DNA of 12,032 bases from Candidatus Gastranaerophilales bacterium (GTDB lineage: Bacteria; Cyanobacteriota; Vampirovibrionia; Gastranaerophilales; Gastranaerophilaceae). The translations under genes were made by a program, and so were the position numbers. The stretch lies in NCBI GenBank assembly GCA_947630355.1, contig CANRHJ010000049.1, positions 1-12,032 on the forward strand. The letters are read 5' to 3'. How positions within the stretch are numbered: position 1 is the stretch's first letter; every line of letters begins with the position of its first letter. Positions 1-6,933 of the stretch are shown piece after piece. The notes below the pieces were generated by a model that saw only the letters and a list, made by a program, of their open reading frames with translations, searched no databases and was not told where the DNA came from.

Positions 1-874
1 TACAAAAAAAGTTAATAAGATACTTATAGAACAAGCTGTTAACATTAATAAAGAACTATATTTGAGCTTAACTTTCGACCGCAGCAAAGAAGCATTGGCT
101 TTTATATTCTCCGTTCAAGGCGGAACGGATATTGAAGAAACAGCCGCCTCTTCTCCCGAAAAAATCTGCACTTGCATCATTGATGATAATTTCAGTTATG
201 AAAAGATTGTTTCTAATCAGGGATTTAATGACTCAATTAACAAACAAATTATCAATATTGCCAAAGCATTACATAAAATTGCGCTTGATAAAGATGCTCT
301 GCTTATAGAAATTAATCCTCTGGTGATAACGGCTCAGAATGAGGTTATAGCTCTTGATGCTAAAATAAACTTTGATGATAACGCATTATACAGGCATGAA
401 GATATATTGGCATTGAAGGATGAAACGGAAGAAAACCCGCTTGAGCTTCAGGCGCAAAAAGACGGACTTAATTATATTAAATTGGACGGTACAATAGGGT
501 GTATGGTAAATGGTGCGGGTTTAGCTATGGCGACAATGGATATAATCCGTTTAGCAGGTAAAAATGCGGCAAATTTTCTTGATGTCGGAGGCGGTGCAAG
601 CAGCGAAAAAATCGAAAAAGCATTTAAACTTCTTATGGAAGATAAAAATCTTGAAGCAGTTTTTATTAACATTTTTGGGGGAATTCTTAGGTGTGATTTT
701 TTGGCAGAGGGAGTTAAAAATGCAATAAGAAATTTAAATATCAATATTCCGGTTATAGTTCGGATGGAAGGTACCAACAAAGAAGCGGGTGCCGAAATTC
801 TAAATCATTCAGGCTTAAAATTCACAGTAGTACACGATTTAAATGAAGCAATAGAGGTAATAAAGAAAATATAA
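1..874 (+). CDS. sucC: Succinyl-CoA synthetase (ADP-forming) beta subunit, 5' end cut by window edge
   Basis: This is the beta subunit of succinyl-CoA synthetase, which makes succinate and ATP (or GTP) from succinyl-CoA in the cytoplasm as part of the TCA cycle. The frame is open to the left edge from base 2. The first visible residues (TKKVNKILIEQAVNINKELY) match the interior of the ATP-grasp domain, so the TTG at 62 is not the real start. About 290 residues are visible against roughly 388 for E. coli SucC, so about 100 N-terminal residues lie outside. Seen here are the metal-site motif LIEINPLVIT, DAKINFDDNALYRH, the CoA-ligase domain GCMVNGAGLAMATMDI followed by NFLDVGGGAS, and the phosphate-loop region NIFGGILRCD. 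The stop TAA overlaps the ATG of sucD by one base, a sign of translational coupling in a sucCD operon. No truncation or odd residue is evident apart from the window cut. Confidence 0.97.
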   Translation, partial: TKKVNKILIEQAVNINKELYLSLTFDRSKEALAFIFSVQGGTDIEETAASSPEKICTCIIDDNFSYEKIVSNQGFNDSINKQIINIAKALHKIALDKDALLIEINPLVITAQNEVIALDAKINFDDNALYRHEDILALKDETEENPLELQAQKDGLNYIKLDGTIGCMVNGAGLAMATMDIIRLAGKNAANFLDVGGGASSEKIEKAFKLLMEDKNLEAVFINIFGGILRCDFLAEGVKNAIRNLNINIPVIVRMEGTNKEAGAEILNHSGLKFTVVHDLNEAIEVIKKI

Positions 875-1755
875 TGTCTATTTTTATAAACAAAGATACG
901 AAATTAATAGTTCAGGGGATAACCGGTAAAGAAGGTTCATTTCATGCTAAAAGCTGTCAGGAATACGGCACGAAACTGGTCGGAGGTGTAACGCCCAATA
1001 AAGGCGGTCAAAAAATTCTTGATGTTAATGTCTATAACACCGTGAAAGAAGCGGTTGAAGAGACACATCCTAATGCGAGTATTATTTTTGTTCCCGCAAA
1101 ATTTGCGGCAAACGCAATAATTGAAGCTGCGGAAGCAGGGATTAAGTTAATTGTATGTATAACTGAAGGCATTCCGGTTTACGATATGTTAAAGGCAAAA
1201 TCGGCGGTAAAATCCAACGGAGCAAGACTCATAGGTCCTAATTGTCCGGGTTTGATTGTTCCCGGCGAATGTAAAATAGGTATTATGCCTTCATCTATTC
1301 ACAAAAGAGGTAATGTCGGTATAATTTCGAGAAGCGGAACGCTTACTTACGAGGCTGTATATCAATTGACTCAGCTTGGTATAGGTCAATCAACCTGCAT
1401 CGGCATAGGCGGAGATGCTGTTATCGGAACAAGTTTTACTGATGTACTTAAAGAATTTCAGGAAGATGATGAGACTAAGGCAGTTTGTATGATTGGTGAA
1501 ATAGGCGGAAGTGCCGAAGAAGAAGCAGCAGACTACATAAAACAATACTTTACAAAACCCGTTGTAAGTTTTATCAGCGGGACGAGTGCTCCCAAAGGTA
1601 AAAGAATGGGGCATGCCGGCGCTATTATATCAGGGAACAGAGGCAGTGCCGCAAGTAAAATTAAAGCACTTACTGATGCGGGGGTTTGTGTATGTTCCAA
1701 TCCGGGTATGCTTGGAGCTGCTATTAAAGATATTCTTGCCAATCAAACCGTTTAG
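874..1755 (+). CDS. sucD: Succinyl-CoA synthetase alpha subunit
   Basis: This 293-residue protein is the alpha subunit of succinyl-CoA synthetase, carrying the CoA-binding Rossmann domain and the phosphorylated histidine. The length is normal (E. coli SucD has 289 residues). The N-terminal part (about 1-130) shows the CoA-binding pattern with LIVQGITGKEGSFH and GGVTPNKGG. LIGPNCPGLIVPGECKIGIMP (about 119-139) links to the ligase domain. GNVGIISRSGTLTYE (146-160) and IGEIGGSAEEEAADY (about 207-221) follow. The active-site histidine is His247 in KRMGHAGAIISG. The start ATG overlaps the sucC stop, so the two subunits are probably made in equal amounts. The gene converges on a minus-strand gene after a 43-bp gap, with no convincing intrinsic terminator between them. 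Confidence 0.98.
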   Translation: MSIFINKDTKLIVQGITGKEGSFHAKSCQEYGTKLVGGVTPNKGGQKILDVNVYNTVKEAVEETHPNASIIFVPAKFAANAIIEAAEAGIKLIVCITEGIPVYDMLKAKSAVKSNGARLIGPNCPGLIVPGECKIGIMPSSIHKRGNVGIISRSGTLTYEAVYQLTQLGIGQSTCIGIGGDAVIGTSFTDVLKEFQEDDETKAVCMIGEIGGSAEEEAADYIKQYFTKPVVSFISGTSAPKGKRMGHAGAIISGNRGSAASKIKALTDAGVCVCSNPGMLGAAIKDILANQTV

Positions 1756-1761
1756 ATTTAT

Positions 1762-1778
1762 AAAATTTTTGAGCGGCA
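1762..1778 (+). repeat. 17-bp repeat downstream of sucD
   Basis: AAAATTTTTGAGCGGCA in the 43-bp gap after sucD is an exact inverted match to 5711-5727. It may be a remnant of the same repeat family. A chance match of 17 bases with a GC-rich half is unlikely in a window this size, but not excluded. Confidence 0.5.
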
Positions 1779-1798
1779 ATTTAATTTTGCATACGGGT

Positions 1799-2071
1799 TT
1801 AACGTGACAAGGAACTCGTTTGAGTCAGCTCTGACGATGAATTTTCCGCTTTTATGTTATTGATGCTGTTTATGTTATCTTTAGCGGCACACTGAGGGGA
1901 TTTTTTATTTTGGAATTTATTTGTATTTTCTCTGTTTTGATTATTGGCGTACAAACTGGCATTATTTGCTTCACGAGCTTGTTTTATCACATCTGAAAGT
2001 TCTAATACCTCTGCTTGAACATTATTTATTAGTGTAATGAATATAACTAAGCTTATTATTATTTTACCCAT
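1799..2071 (-). CDS. Small secreted protein of unknown function (90 aa)
   Basis: I do not recognise this family. The protein starts with a textbook Sec signal peptide: MGK, a hydrophobic core IIISLVIFITLI, then NNVQA, with likely cleavage after residue 20 before EVLELSDV. The mature part of about 70 residues is polar, rich in Asn, Ser, Lys and Gln. It has a short helical stretch (LELSDVIKQAREANNAS), one cysteine (in SPQCAAK) and no recognisable catalytic motif. A strong GGAGG lies four bases upstream of the ATG. It follows nagZ on the same strand after 51 bp, so it could be the last gene of the amylase-like/nagZ operon. The signal peptide and the strong ribosome binding site argue that it is a real gene. 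Its function and exact compartment (periplasm or outside) are open. Confidence 0.7.
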   Translation of the reverse strand: MGKIIISLVIFITLINNVQAEVLELSDVIKQAREANNASLYANNQNRENTNKFQNKKSPQCAAKDNINSINNIKAENSSSELTQTSSLSR

Positions 2072-2075
2072 ATTT

Positions 2076-2080
2076 CCTCC
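2076..2080 (-). promoter_or_regulatory. Ribosome binding site GGAGG of the small secreted protein
   Basis: GGAGG on the minus strand sits four bases before the ATG at 2071-2069, within ACGGAGGAAAT. It is the main support for translation of this short gene. The flanking TACGG could pair weakly with CCGTA 21 bases upstream, but the stem is only five base pairs. Confidence 0.65.
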
Positions 2081-2122
2081 GTATTTTTAATATATTGAGA
2101 AATTTACGGGTTTTTCCATATC

Positions 2123-3127
2123 TTAGAGAATAATCCCATATCGGCATTTCATTTTCATTATTTTTTCGACGGAGATATTAATATCTTCTTCCTTAATTTT
2201 TCCCGAAATAACGGCTTGTTCTGTTTCATTGATTAAATTACGAATATCTTCCGTAGTATCTCTGAATATAAACATATTTACACCGGCATTAACAGCCATA
2301 ATACAGGCTTCGGATTTTGTATACCCTTTAATGCCGTTCATTTCCATATCATCCGTGATAATAATTCCCTTAAATCCGAGTTCTTCAATTAATATGTCTT
2401 TTACTATTTTTTTTGATACAGAAGCGGGAGACACATCAAGATTAGGATACAAAACATGTGCTGCCATTATTGCGGGAATTCCCTCTGATATTGCGGCTTT
2501 AAAAGGTTTTATATGAAATTCATACAATTCTTCTCTGCTCAAATCTATGACGGGTAATGTCTTATGAGAATCCGCATTCGCAGCACCATGTCCCGGAAAA
2601 TGCTTCCCTACGGATATTATCCCGTACTTCTCATACTCTTTTATTACAACTTTAGCTGCATTTATAACATTATCCGTAACGGAAGAATATGCTCTTTCCC
2701 CTATTATCGGATTATTTTCATTTGTATTTACATCCAACACAGGAGCATAATTCATATTAATTCCGTAGCTTTTTAATTCCAGAGCTATTTCTTTTGTTTG
2801 ATTTTGTATATATGTAACACCCTTTTGATATGCATATTTCGCACTCAAATATTTTTTACCGTTGTGAATTTTCTCTGTTCTTTCAACTTTTCCGCCTTCT
2901 TGGTCAATACTGAATATTAAAGGGATTAAACTATCCTTTTTCATATCCTGTATGGTCTGTTTTATCTGATTTTTACTCTCTATATTTTCAGAGAAGAAAA
3001 TTACACCGCCCAAGCCGTTTTTAAGTAAGTCGGTAAAATACTTATTATTACGGTAATTTACTCCGCCATAACCGGTTATAAACATTTGAGATATTTTTTG
3101 TTTTAAGCTTAACTCATTTATGTTCAT
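2123..3127 (-). CDS. nagZ: Beta-N-acetylhexosaminidase, glycoside hydrolase family 3 (NagZ type)
   Basis: NagZ removes N-acetylglucosamine from GlcNAc-anhydroMurNAc muropeptides during peptidoglycan recycling. The 334-residue single-domain GH3 barrel is the normal size for Gram-negative, cytoplasmic NagZ. There is no signal peptide (MNINELSLKQKISQMFITGY). Diagnostic motifs are SIDQEGGKVERT (73-84), the family signature KHFPGHG (175-181) followed by ADSHKTLP with the Asp186/His188 acid-base dyad typical of NagZ, and ITDDMEMNGI (257-266), in which Asp259 is the expected nucleophile. APVLDVN and NPIIGERAYS also match the family. The start codon lies one base after the stop of the upstream amylase-like gene (TAAAATG) with only a weak AGAG upstream, so translation is probably coupled. 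In Gram-negative bacteria the NagZ product can also feed AmpC-type induction; no ampR or ampC is visible here. Confidence 0.95.
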   Translation of the reverse strand: MNINELSLKQKISQMFITGYGGVNYRNNKYFTDLLKNGLGGVIFFSENIESKNQIKQTIQDMKKDSLIPLIFSIDQEGGKVERTEKIHNGKKYLSAKYAYQKGVTYIQNQTKEIALELKSYGINMNYAPVLDVNTNENNPIIGERAYSSVTDNVINAAKVVIKEYEKYGIISVGKHFPGHGAANADSHKTLPVIDLSREELYEFHIKPFKAAISEGIPAIMAAHVLYPNLDVSPASVSKKIVKDILIEELGFKGIIITDDMEMNGIKGYTKSEACIMAVNAGVNMFIFRDTTEDIRNLINETEQAVISGKIKEEDINISVEKIMKMKCRYGIIL

Positions 3128-3128
3128 T

Positions 3129-5420
3129 TTATCTCTTTATTTTATAAATTCTGAATTCACTCGGTTCTAATTTATCTATTTCTATCGTTTTAACATTCGG
3201 TGCGCAATAGTGTGGTATAAAGTCTTTTTTATCACTTTCATATTTATATTCACAATCAAGAACATAATCTCCCGGAATTTCAATTTTTTTATTTTCCGCA
3301 GCAGAATTAACCTTAATTGTATACTCCATTATACCCTCCGAATTTTGTTTTAATATTTTCTCATTCAAAGGCAGATAATTTGCTGCAACAATTAAACATT
3401 CTTTAGATGTTTCTTTTGATATTAACCAACTAACGAAACCGTTTTTATTCTGTTGAATAATTTGAGCTTCTCCGTCGGTAGTAAGATCATTAAATATTGC
3501 AAATCTGCGTATGGCATCAAACCTGTTATAAAAATCTTCGTCATTATTTCTTATTAAAGAAACTTCTTCCTGAATAGTCGTTTCAATGCCGTCTTTTGAA
3601 TACGATTCATCACCGTCCGTATACATACAAGGTCTTTGTGCAAATTTACCACCCGGTAAAAATTTAAACTTGAACCATTTAAACAGAGCTTCTTCTTTAT
3701 CGCTTAAACCTATATATCTGTTTATTGTCCTGAATTCTCCGTCTTGATTATTGTAGGTCTTTAATATTGATAAGAGCGAATTTTTGTAAATCGAATTATT
3801 ATAATCCTGGAGTTCACGGTTATTTACTATTACCTCTGAAGGATTTTTTTCATAATCCGTTTTTGTATCATTACCCCATAAGATATCAAATTTCATATCC
3901 TGATGATATTCTTTATAGAAGGCGCCTCTTAATCGGTATTCCGCCATCACCGCAAAATACGGAAGTTTATTTTTTAGTATTTCGTTAGCTTTTTTTAAAA
4001 CCAAACGCGGTGCTCTGTAACTTATCGGTCTTAAATCTTTTTCACTCATTTCATCAACAACGAAATCACTGTGAGTCATTCTGTAACCGTCAAAATTATA
4101 TTCTTCCTGCAAATCCTGCAAATATTTCAGATAGAAATTTATAACAGGCAGGTTATATTCTCCGTTTTCCAAATAGACAAAATAATAAGGTGTCTGACAA
4201 TCGGAATCCGCAAATTGTGATACATCATGACCTTTATCGTTATAATGTCTGAAAATAGGGTAAGCTCCGCCTTCGGACATCTTATCAAATATAGGTATTC
4301 CGCTTGAACACCACGCACCGTCAGGCAGTGTCCACAAACCTTCCTCTATTAAAGTATTTATTATTTCTCCCCTTTTGGTTATATCACTATCGTGCTTTAT
4401 TTTACAAGAACTTACCCCCTGAACTCGCGCGACTATTTCTCTTACACGTTTTTGAAGTTTTTGCTGCTCTTCCTTTCTTGTCATATAATTTGAAAGTTCT
4501 TTTTTCTTTTCCTCAAGTTCTTCGGTAAATCTGTTATATATAGGCATAAAATCAGCTGATAAATCTGCAGACCCGCTTTTTAGTGTGGTTTTATATATAT
4601 TCCTTACAATGGTTACATCATCTTCATCAAACTCTTGTGCTATTTTAATTGTGGCAAAATTCAATGATTTTGATATTTCTTCGATTAAATAATTAACATC
4701 AATCCATCTTACCAATTCGGGATGAACCATAATCGTTTTTGAATATCTTCCGTTTTGAGGGAAAACATCATACATAACAGGGTGGCCCGCCAATTGAGAA
4801 AGCGCCGTAAATAATTTAATTTGTTCTTTTCCGCTTATTCCGTTTAATTCAAGTTCCTTATCGGTAAGCTTTGAACTGACTTCTTCGGCACTGGCCGTTA
4901 AATAGGCATTCCCGAAATCTCTCGGCTGGAAAGGTATAAGGTATATCGTTGTCGATAATATATTTTTTTCTTTATTCCCTGAAGGCAGTATTACTATTTG
5001 TTTCAGCCAGTCTATAAATTTTGCCGGAGATAAATCTTCCGCACCATTCCCCAATGCAGCTAAATTTATTAATTTTATATCGTGCTGTTCTTTTTTAATC
5101 CAATCAGCATCTGTATATCCGGCTCTTTTTACCGGACTTATATTGTCTTCATCAATATTTATTCTTCCGTCTTTATATGTTTCATTTATTTCAAGTTTCT
5201 TTTCAAGACAAAAGATTGTTTCCTCCGAAGTCAACTCTTCCAATGCTCTGTTTTGGGAATATGGCAAATATCCGTATTGTTCAATTAACCCGTAAAGTTC
5301 TTCTTTTCTTTCCGGTTTTATATTCACTTTACAATATATCTTTTTTATTTGCTCAAATTTGGAATTAATTTCTTCTGCTCTGTTTATTTTGCGCTGTTTT
5401 TTAAAAAGAAACTCTAACAT
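3129..5420 (-). CDS. Alpha-amylase-fold (GH13-like) protein with a degenerate active site and a coiled-coil insert
   Basis: This 763-residue cytoplasmic-looking protein has no signal peptide. Its layout resembles a GH13 alpha-amylase barrel with a C-terminal beta-sandwich, but the match is distant. Barrel-like pieces are TTIYLIPFQPRDFGNAYLT (157-174), a region I-like VMYDVFPQNG (215-224), a region II-like FDGYRMTHSDF (443-453), AEYR (493-496) with a possible acid Glu494, and ILWGND (513-518). The C-terminal end LEPSEFRIYKIKR is typical of an amylase domain C. In region II the arginine (R447) is kept, but the position of the nucleophilic Asp is Thr449. A charged heptad-like helix (about 297-333) interrupts the barrel. 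It is the first gene of an apparent operon with nagZ, one base apart, and has its own promoter and AGAGG ribosome binding site. It could be an inactive carbohydrate-binding pseudoenzyme or a divergent glycosidase or transferase. The fold call is inference from motifs. Confidence 0.6.
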   Translation of the reverse strand: MLEFLFKKQRKINRAEEINSKFEQIKKIYCKVNIKPERKEELYGLIEQYGYLPYSQNRALEELTSEETIFCLEKKLEINETYKDGRINIDEDNISPVKRAGYTDADWIKKEQHDIKLINLAALGNGAEDLSPAKFIDWLKQIVILPSGNKEKNILSTTIYLIPFQPRDFGNAYLTASAEEVSSKLTDKELELNGISGKEQIKLFTALSQLAGHPVMYDVFPQNGRYSKTIMVHPELVRWIDVNYLIEEISKSLNFATIKIAQEFDEDDVTIVRNIYKTTLKSGSADLSADFMPIYNRFTEELEEKKKELSNYMTRKEEQQKLQKRVREIVARVQGVSSCKIKHDSDITKRGEIINTLIEEGLWTLPDGAWCSSGIPIFDKMSEGGAYPIFRHYNDKGHDVSQFADSDCQTPYYFVYLENGEYNLPVINFYLKYLQDLQEEYNFDGYRMTHSDFVVDEMSEKDLRPISYRAPRLVLKKANEILKNKLPYFAVMAEYRLRGAFYKEYHQDMKFDILWGNDTKTDYEKNPSEVIVNNRELQDYNNSIYKNSLLSILKTYNNQDGEFRTINRYIGLSDKEEALFKWFKFKFLPGGKFAQRPCMYTDGDESYSKDGIETTIQEEVSLIRNNDEDFYNRFDAIRRFAIFNDLTTDGEAQIIQQNKNGFVSWLISKETSKECLIVAANYLPLNEKILKQNSEGIMEYTIKVNSAAENKKIEIPGDYVLDCEYKYESDKKDFIPHYCAPNVKTIEIDKLEPSEFRIYKIKR

Positions 5421-5465
5421 ATTTTACCTCTTGCAGATTTGTTACACATTACACTCCCTATATAA

Positions 5466-5494
5466 AATATAGTATTATTTTCATATAATAGCAA
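5466..5494 (-). promoter_or_regulatory. Sigma70-type promoter of the amylase-like/nagZ operon
   Basis: On the minus strand there is TTGCTA (5494-5489), a 17-base spacer, then TATATT (5471-5466). The matches to consensus are 4/6 and 5/6. Transcription would begin near 5459, giving a leader of about 40 bases before the ATG at 5420. The leader includes AAGAGG placed suitably for ribosome binding. Confidence 0.6.
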
Positions 5495-5606
5495 GATAAT
5501 TAATTTTAACAAATATCAATCTAAAGATTTAGATGATTTTATAAACCGTTTGATTGATGCATTGTTTTTAAAAAATATTTAAAATGATTTAAAAAGGGTA
5601 GTCGTT

Positions 5607-5610
5607 GGAG
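5607..5610 (+). promoter_or_regulatory. Ribosome binding site GGAG selecting the start at 5616
   Basis: GGAG lies five bases before the ATG at 5616. A TTG directly precedes that ATG in frame (5613), but ATG is the better codon and the spacing suits it. No comparable site precedes the in-frame TTG at 5772, close to the hydrophobic core. The long N-terminal extension is therefore probably translated. Confidence 0.55.
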
Positions 5611-5615
5611 ATTTG

Positions 5616-6458
5616 ATGTATATAAGGAATAAGCATAGTTTTTTATCTGATTTGGTGTCGCACTTTGCCGCCGGCTCATCGTCGCCGTACAAGTGCTCAC
5701 CTTTTAAAGCTGCCGCTCAAAAATTTTGCCCGCATTCCTTATCGCGAAATTTTCTCGGACGATTTTATTTATTGTTTTTTGTGCTATACTTTATTTTTTC
5801 ACAGCTGAGTGCAAATGCATACGTTAATTCTCTTTCGGGTATTGATGTAAAACAATCCGGCAATAATTATGATGTAATGCTGAAGCTGGATAAATTCTCA
5901 GGTATCAAAAAAATTAATACGGAACAAAATAATCTGACTATAATGCTTGACAATACTGTCCCGTCTGATTCCGTTGAAATTATTTACGACAATGCCAAAG
6001 ATTTAGATAATATTACCGTACAAAAAAAGAATAAAAATAACACAATCGTTCTCTTACAGGGCAATAATATTGAAAATGCAAGAATTTATACAAAAGAGCT
6101 CTCGGGCGGAACCGTTCACAGAGCGGATGTAAAGCCTGATATTATATATATCGCGGATAAAAATGTTGTCCTTGTATCTTTATTGGGCTTATTTATAATA
6201 TTCTCCATACTTCTAAATCTCAGACCGCAAAGTAAAAGATATTCTTCAAACTCCGTTAAAAACGCTCATACAAAAAGCATAAAGAAAATAAAATCTTTTA
6301 CGTTAAGAAATAAAACAAATACGCAATCCGCTACAATTCCTTCCATTAGTTACAGTGTAAACGGAAGTTTTAACAGTACCGTTATGTCAATTCCCAAAGA
6401 TTTTATCTCTGATAATTATTATAACGAAGAAAATGAACGGATAAGAAAAGCGGGTTAA
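5616..6458 (+). CDS. Membrane-anchored protein with AMIN-like beta domain and repeat-derived leader extension
   Basis: The 280-residue product is probably an envelope protein. A hydrophobic export core (about 50-63) ends in the peptidase-like site SANA|Y (residue 68). Residues 69-160 form a beta-rich segment (SLSGIDVKQSGNNYDVMLKL, NLTIMLDNTV) resembling an AMIN domain, which in other proteins binds peptidoglycan or secretin complexes. A second membrane span (about 183-202, VVLVSLLGLFIIFSILL) is followed by a basic, Ser/Asn-rich tail of about 78 residues. Oddly, a segment of about 40 residues (about 9-48) lies before the signal core, rich in Ser, Ala, Cys and His and encoded by more GC-rich repeat DNA. 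Without it the leader would read MYIRNKH then RFYLLFFVLYFIFSQ, a normal signal peptide. The AMIN assignment is weak; the membrane topology and the odd leader are read directly. It is divergent from the amylase-like operon. Confidence 0.65.
   Translation: MYIRNKHSFLSDLVSHFAAGSSSPYKCSPFKAAAQKFCPHSLSRNFLGRFYLLFFVLYFIFSQLSANAYVNSLSGIDVKQSGNNYDVMLKLDKFSGIKKINTEQNNLTIMLDNTVPSDSVEIIYDNAKDLDNITVQKKNKNNTIVLLQGNNIENARIYTKELSGGTVHRADVKPDIIYIADKNVVLVSLLGLFIIFSILLNLRPQSKRYSSNSVKNAHTKSIKKIKSFTLRNKTNTQSATIPSISYSVNGSFNSTVMSIPKDFISDNYYNEENERIRKAG
5654..5701. repeat. Imperfect palindrome (hairpin) inside the repeat-like leader segment
   Basis: GGTG at 5654-5657 pairs with CACC at 5698-5701, and GCACTT at 5660-5665 pairs with AAGTGC at 5691-5696. 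A 2/1-base internal loop separates the two stems. The 25-base GC-rich loop holds GCCGGC. The hairpin lies in coding sequence yet is much richer in GC than its surroundings, as expected for an inserted repeat rather than ordinary codons. Confidence 0.55.
5711..5727 (-). repeat. 17-bp repeat shared with the sucD 3' flank
   Basis: TGCCGCTCAAAAATTTT here is the exact reverse complement of 1762-1778. It lies 8 bp from the 26-bp repeat at 5735-5760, so both may belong to one longer repeat element read on the minus strand. Confidence 0.55.
5735..5760 (-). repeat. 26-bp dispersed repeat, copy 1 (inverted relative to 6498-6523)
   Basis: These 26 bases match the reverse complement of 6498-6523 at 24 positions, with an uninterrupted identical core TTATCGCGAAATTTTC at 5739-5754. 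The copy lies inside the coding sequence of the AMIN-like protein and encodes residues about 40-48 just before its hydrophobic core. Confidence 0.8.
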
Positions 6459-6470
6459 TTACTTGCATTA

Positions 6471-6506
6471 TTCCCGGAAAAATTATAAGATAAATATGTC
6501 CGGGAA
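6471..6506. repeat. Perfect 8-bp inverted repeat downstream of the AMIN-like gene
   Basis: TTCCCGGA (6471-6478) and TCCGGGAA (6499-6506) are exact reverse complements around a 20-base AT-rich loop. There is no U-tract after the stem, so it is not called a terminator. The right arm overlaps the 26-bp repeat that begins at 6498. Confidence 0.55.
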
Positions 6507-6602
6507 AATTTCGCGATAAAGAACATTATCAAAAGGACATCCCTGCGATGCGAGGATATGTGAAAATGTATCGCGGCTGAGCGGAATTTCAAAACAACGG
6601 AC
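6498..6602. repeat. Palindromic-ended element of 105 bp with 26-bp repeat copy 2
   Basis: The stretch begins GTCCG (6498-6502) and ends CGGAC (6598-6602), which are reverse complements. Inside, CGCGATA (6512-6518) pairs with TATCGCG (6569-6575), and CATCC (6539-6543) faces GGAT/ATG (6554-6560), giving nested stems. Bases 6498-6523 match the inverse of 5735-5760 at 24 of 26 positions. No gene is visible in the 188-bp gap that contains it (6459-6646), and the gap is more GC-rich than its flanks. It may be a small mobile-type repeat, a structured leader of the STAS/rsmI transcript, or both. Confidence 0.55.
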
Positions 6603-6646
6603 ACTAATATGCAATTTTGATTAAATATTAAAAAAATGAGTTTTTT

Positions 6647-6931
6647 ATGCAGGTATTAAAAGCGGACGAAGTCTTTAAAAACATTAAAATAATTGATAAA
6701 AAAACATTTGAAAATTCGGGAAATATAATTTTAGATTTTTCCAATGTTGATAATATTGACTTAAAATCTATAGAAACGCTATTAAATATTCAAAAAGTTG
6801 CTCTTTTAAATAAAAAATCTTTATCAATAAGTAACGTTAATTCTAAAGTCGAAAACTTATTGGAAGTTACAGGCTTAAATAAGACATTTGCAAATCTGGC
6901 AACAAATCCTATTACATTAAAAAAGGTATAG
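6647..6931 (+). CDS. Small STAS-fold protein (anti-sigma factor antagonist-like)
   Basis: The 94-residue protein fits a lone STAS domain, the fold of anti-sigma factor antagonists such as SpoIIAA. The central strand-turn pattern NIILDFSNVDNIDLKSIETL (about 26-45) matches the usual block before the regulated helix. The C-terminal half (KKSLSISNVNSKVENLLEVTGLNKTF) matches the typical strand and final helix. The conserved D-S-S-G motif that carries the phosphorylated serine in SpoIIAA is replaced by D-L-K-S (38-41), so regulation by a SpoIIAB-type kinase is unlikely. It may act as a binding scaffold or a diverged partner. A weak GAG precedes the ATG. rsmI starts two bases after its stop, so the two are surely cotranscribed. 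Confidence 0.65.
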   Translation: MQVLKADEVFKNIKIIDKKTFENSGNIILDFSNVDNIDLKSIETLLNIQKVALLNKKSLSISNVNSKVENLLEVTGLNKTFANLATNPITLKKV

Positions 6932-6933
6932 AG

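Noticed and set aside
62..64. TTG as the start of sucC
   Set aside because: The frame is open to base 2 and the residues before it match SucC, so the gene begins outside the window.
1756..1798. Intrinsic terminator between sucD and the converging small gene
   Set aside because: The only stem (GCAA/TTGC around AT-rich bases) is four base pairs and lacks a clean U-tract on either strand.
5540..5585. Promoter for the AMIN-like gene (TATAAA at 5540 or TAAAAT at 5580)
   Set aside because: No -35 box with acceptable spacing accompanies either -10-like sequence; such hexamers are common in this AT-rich DNA.
5640..5760. Separate RNA gene (tRNA or known small RNA) in the GC-richer patch
   Set aside because: No cloverleaf, no CCA end and no promoter; the hairpin and shared repeats are better explained as a repeat element within the coding frame.
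6471..6510. Terminator downstream of the AMIN-like gene
   Set aside because: The 8-bp stem has a 20-base loop and is followed by AATTTCG rather than a U-run.
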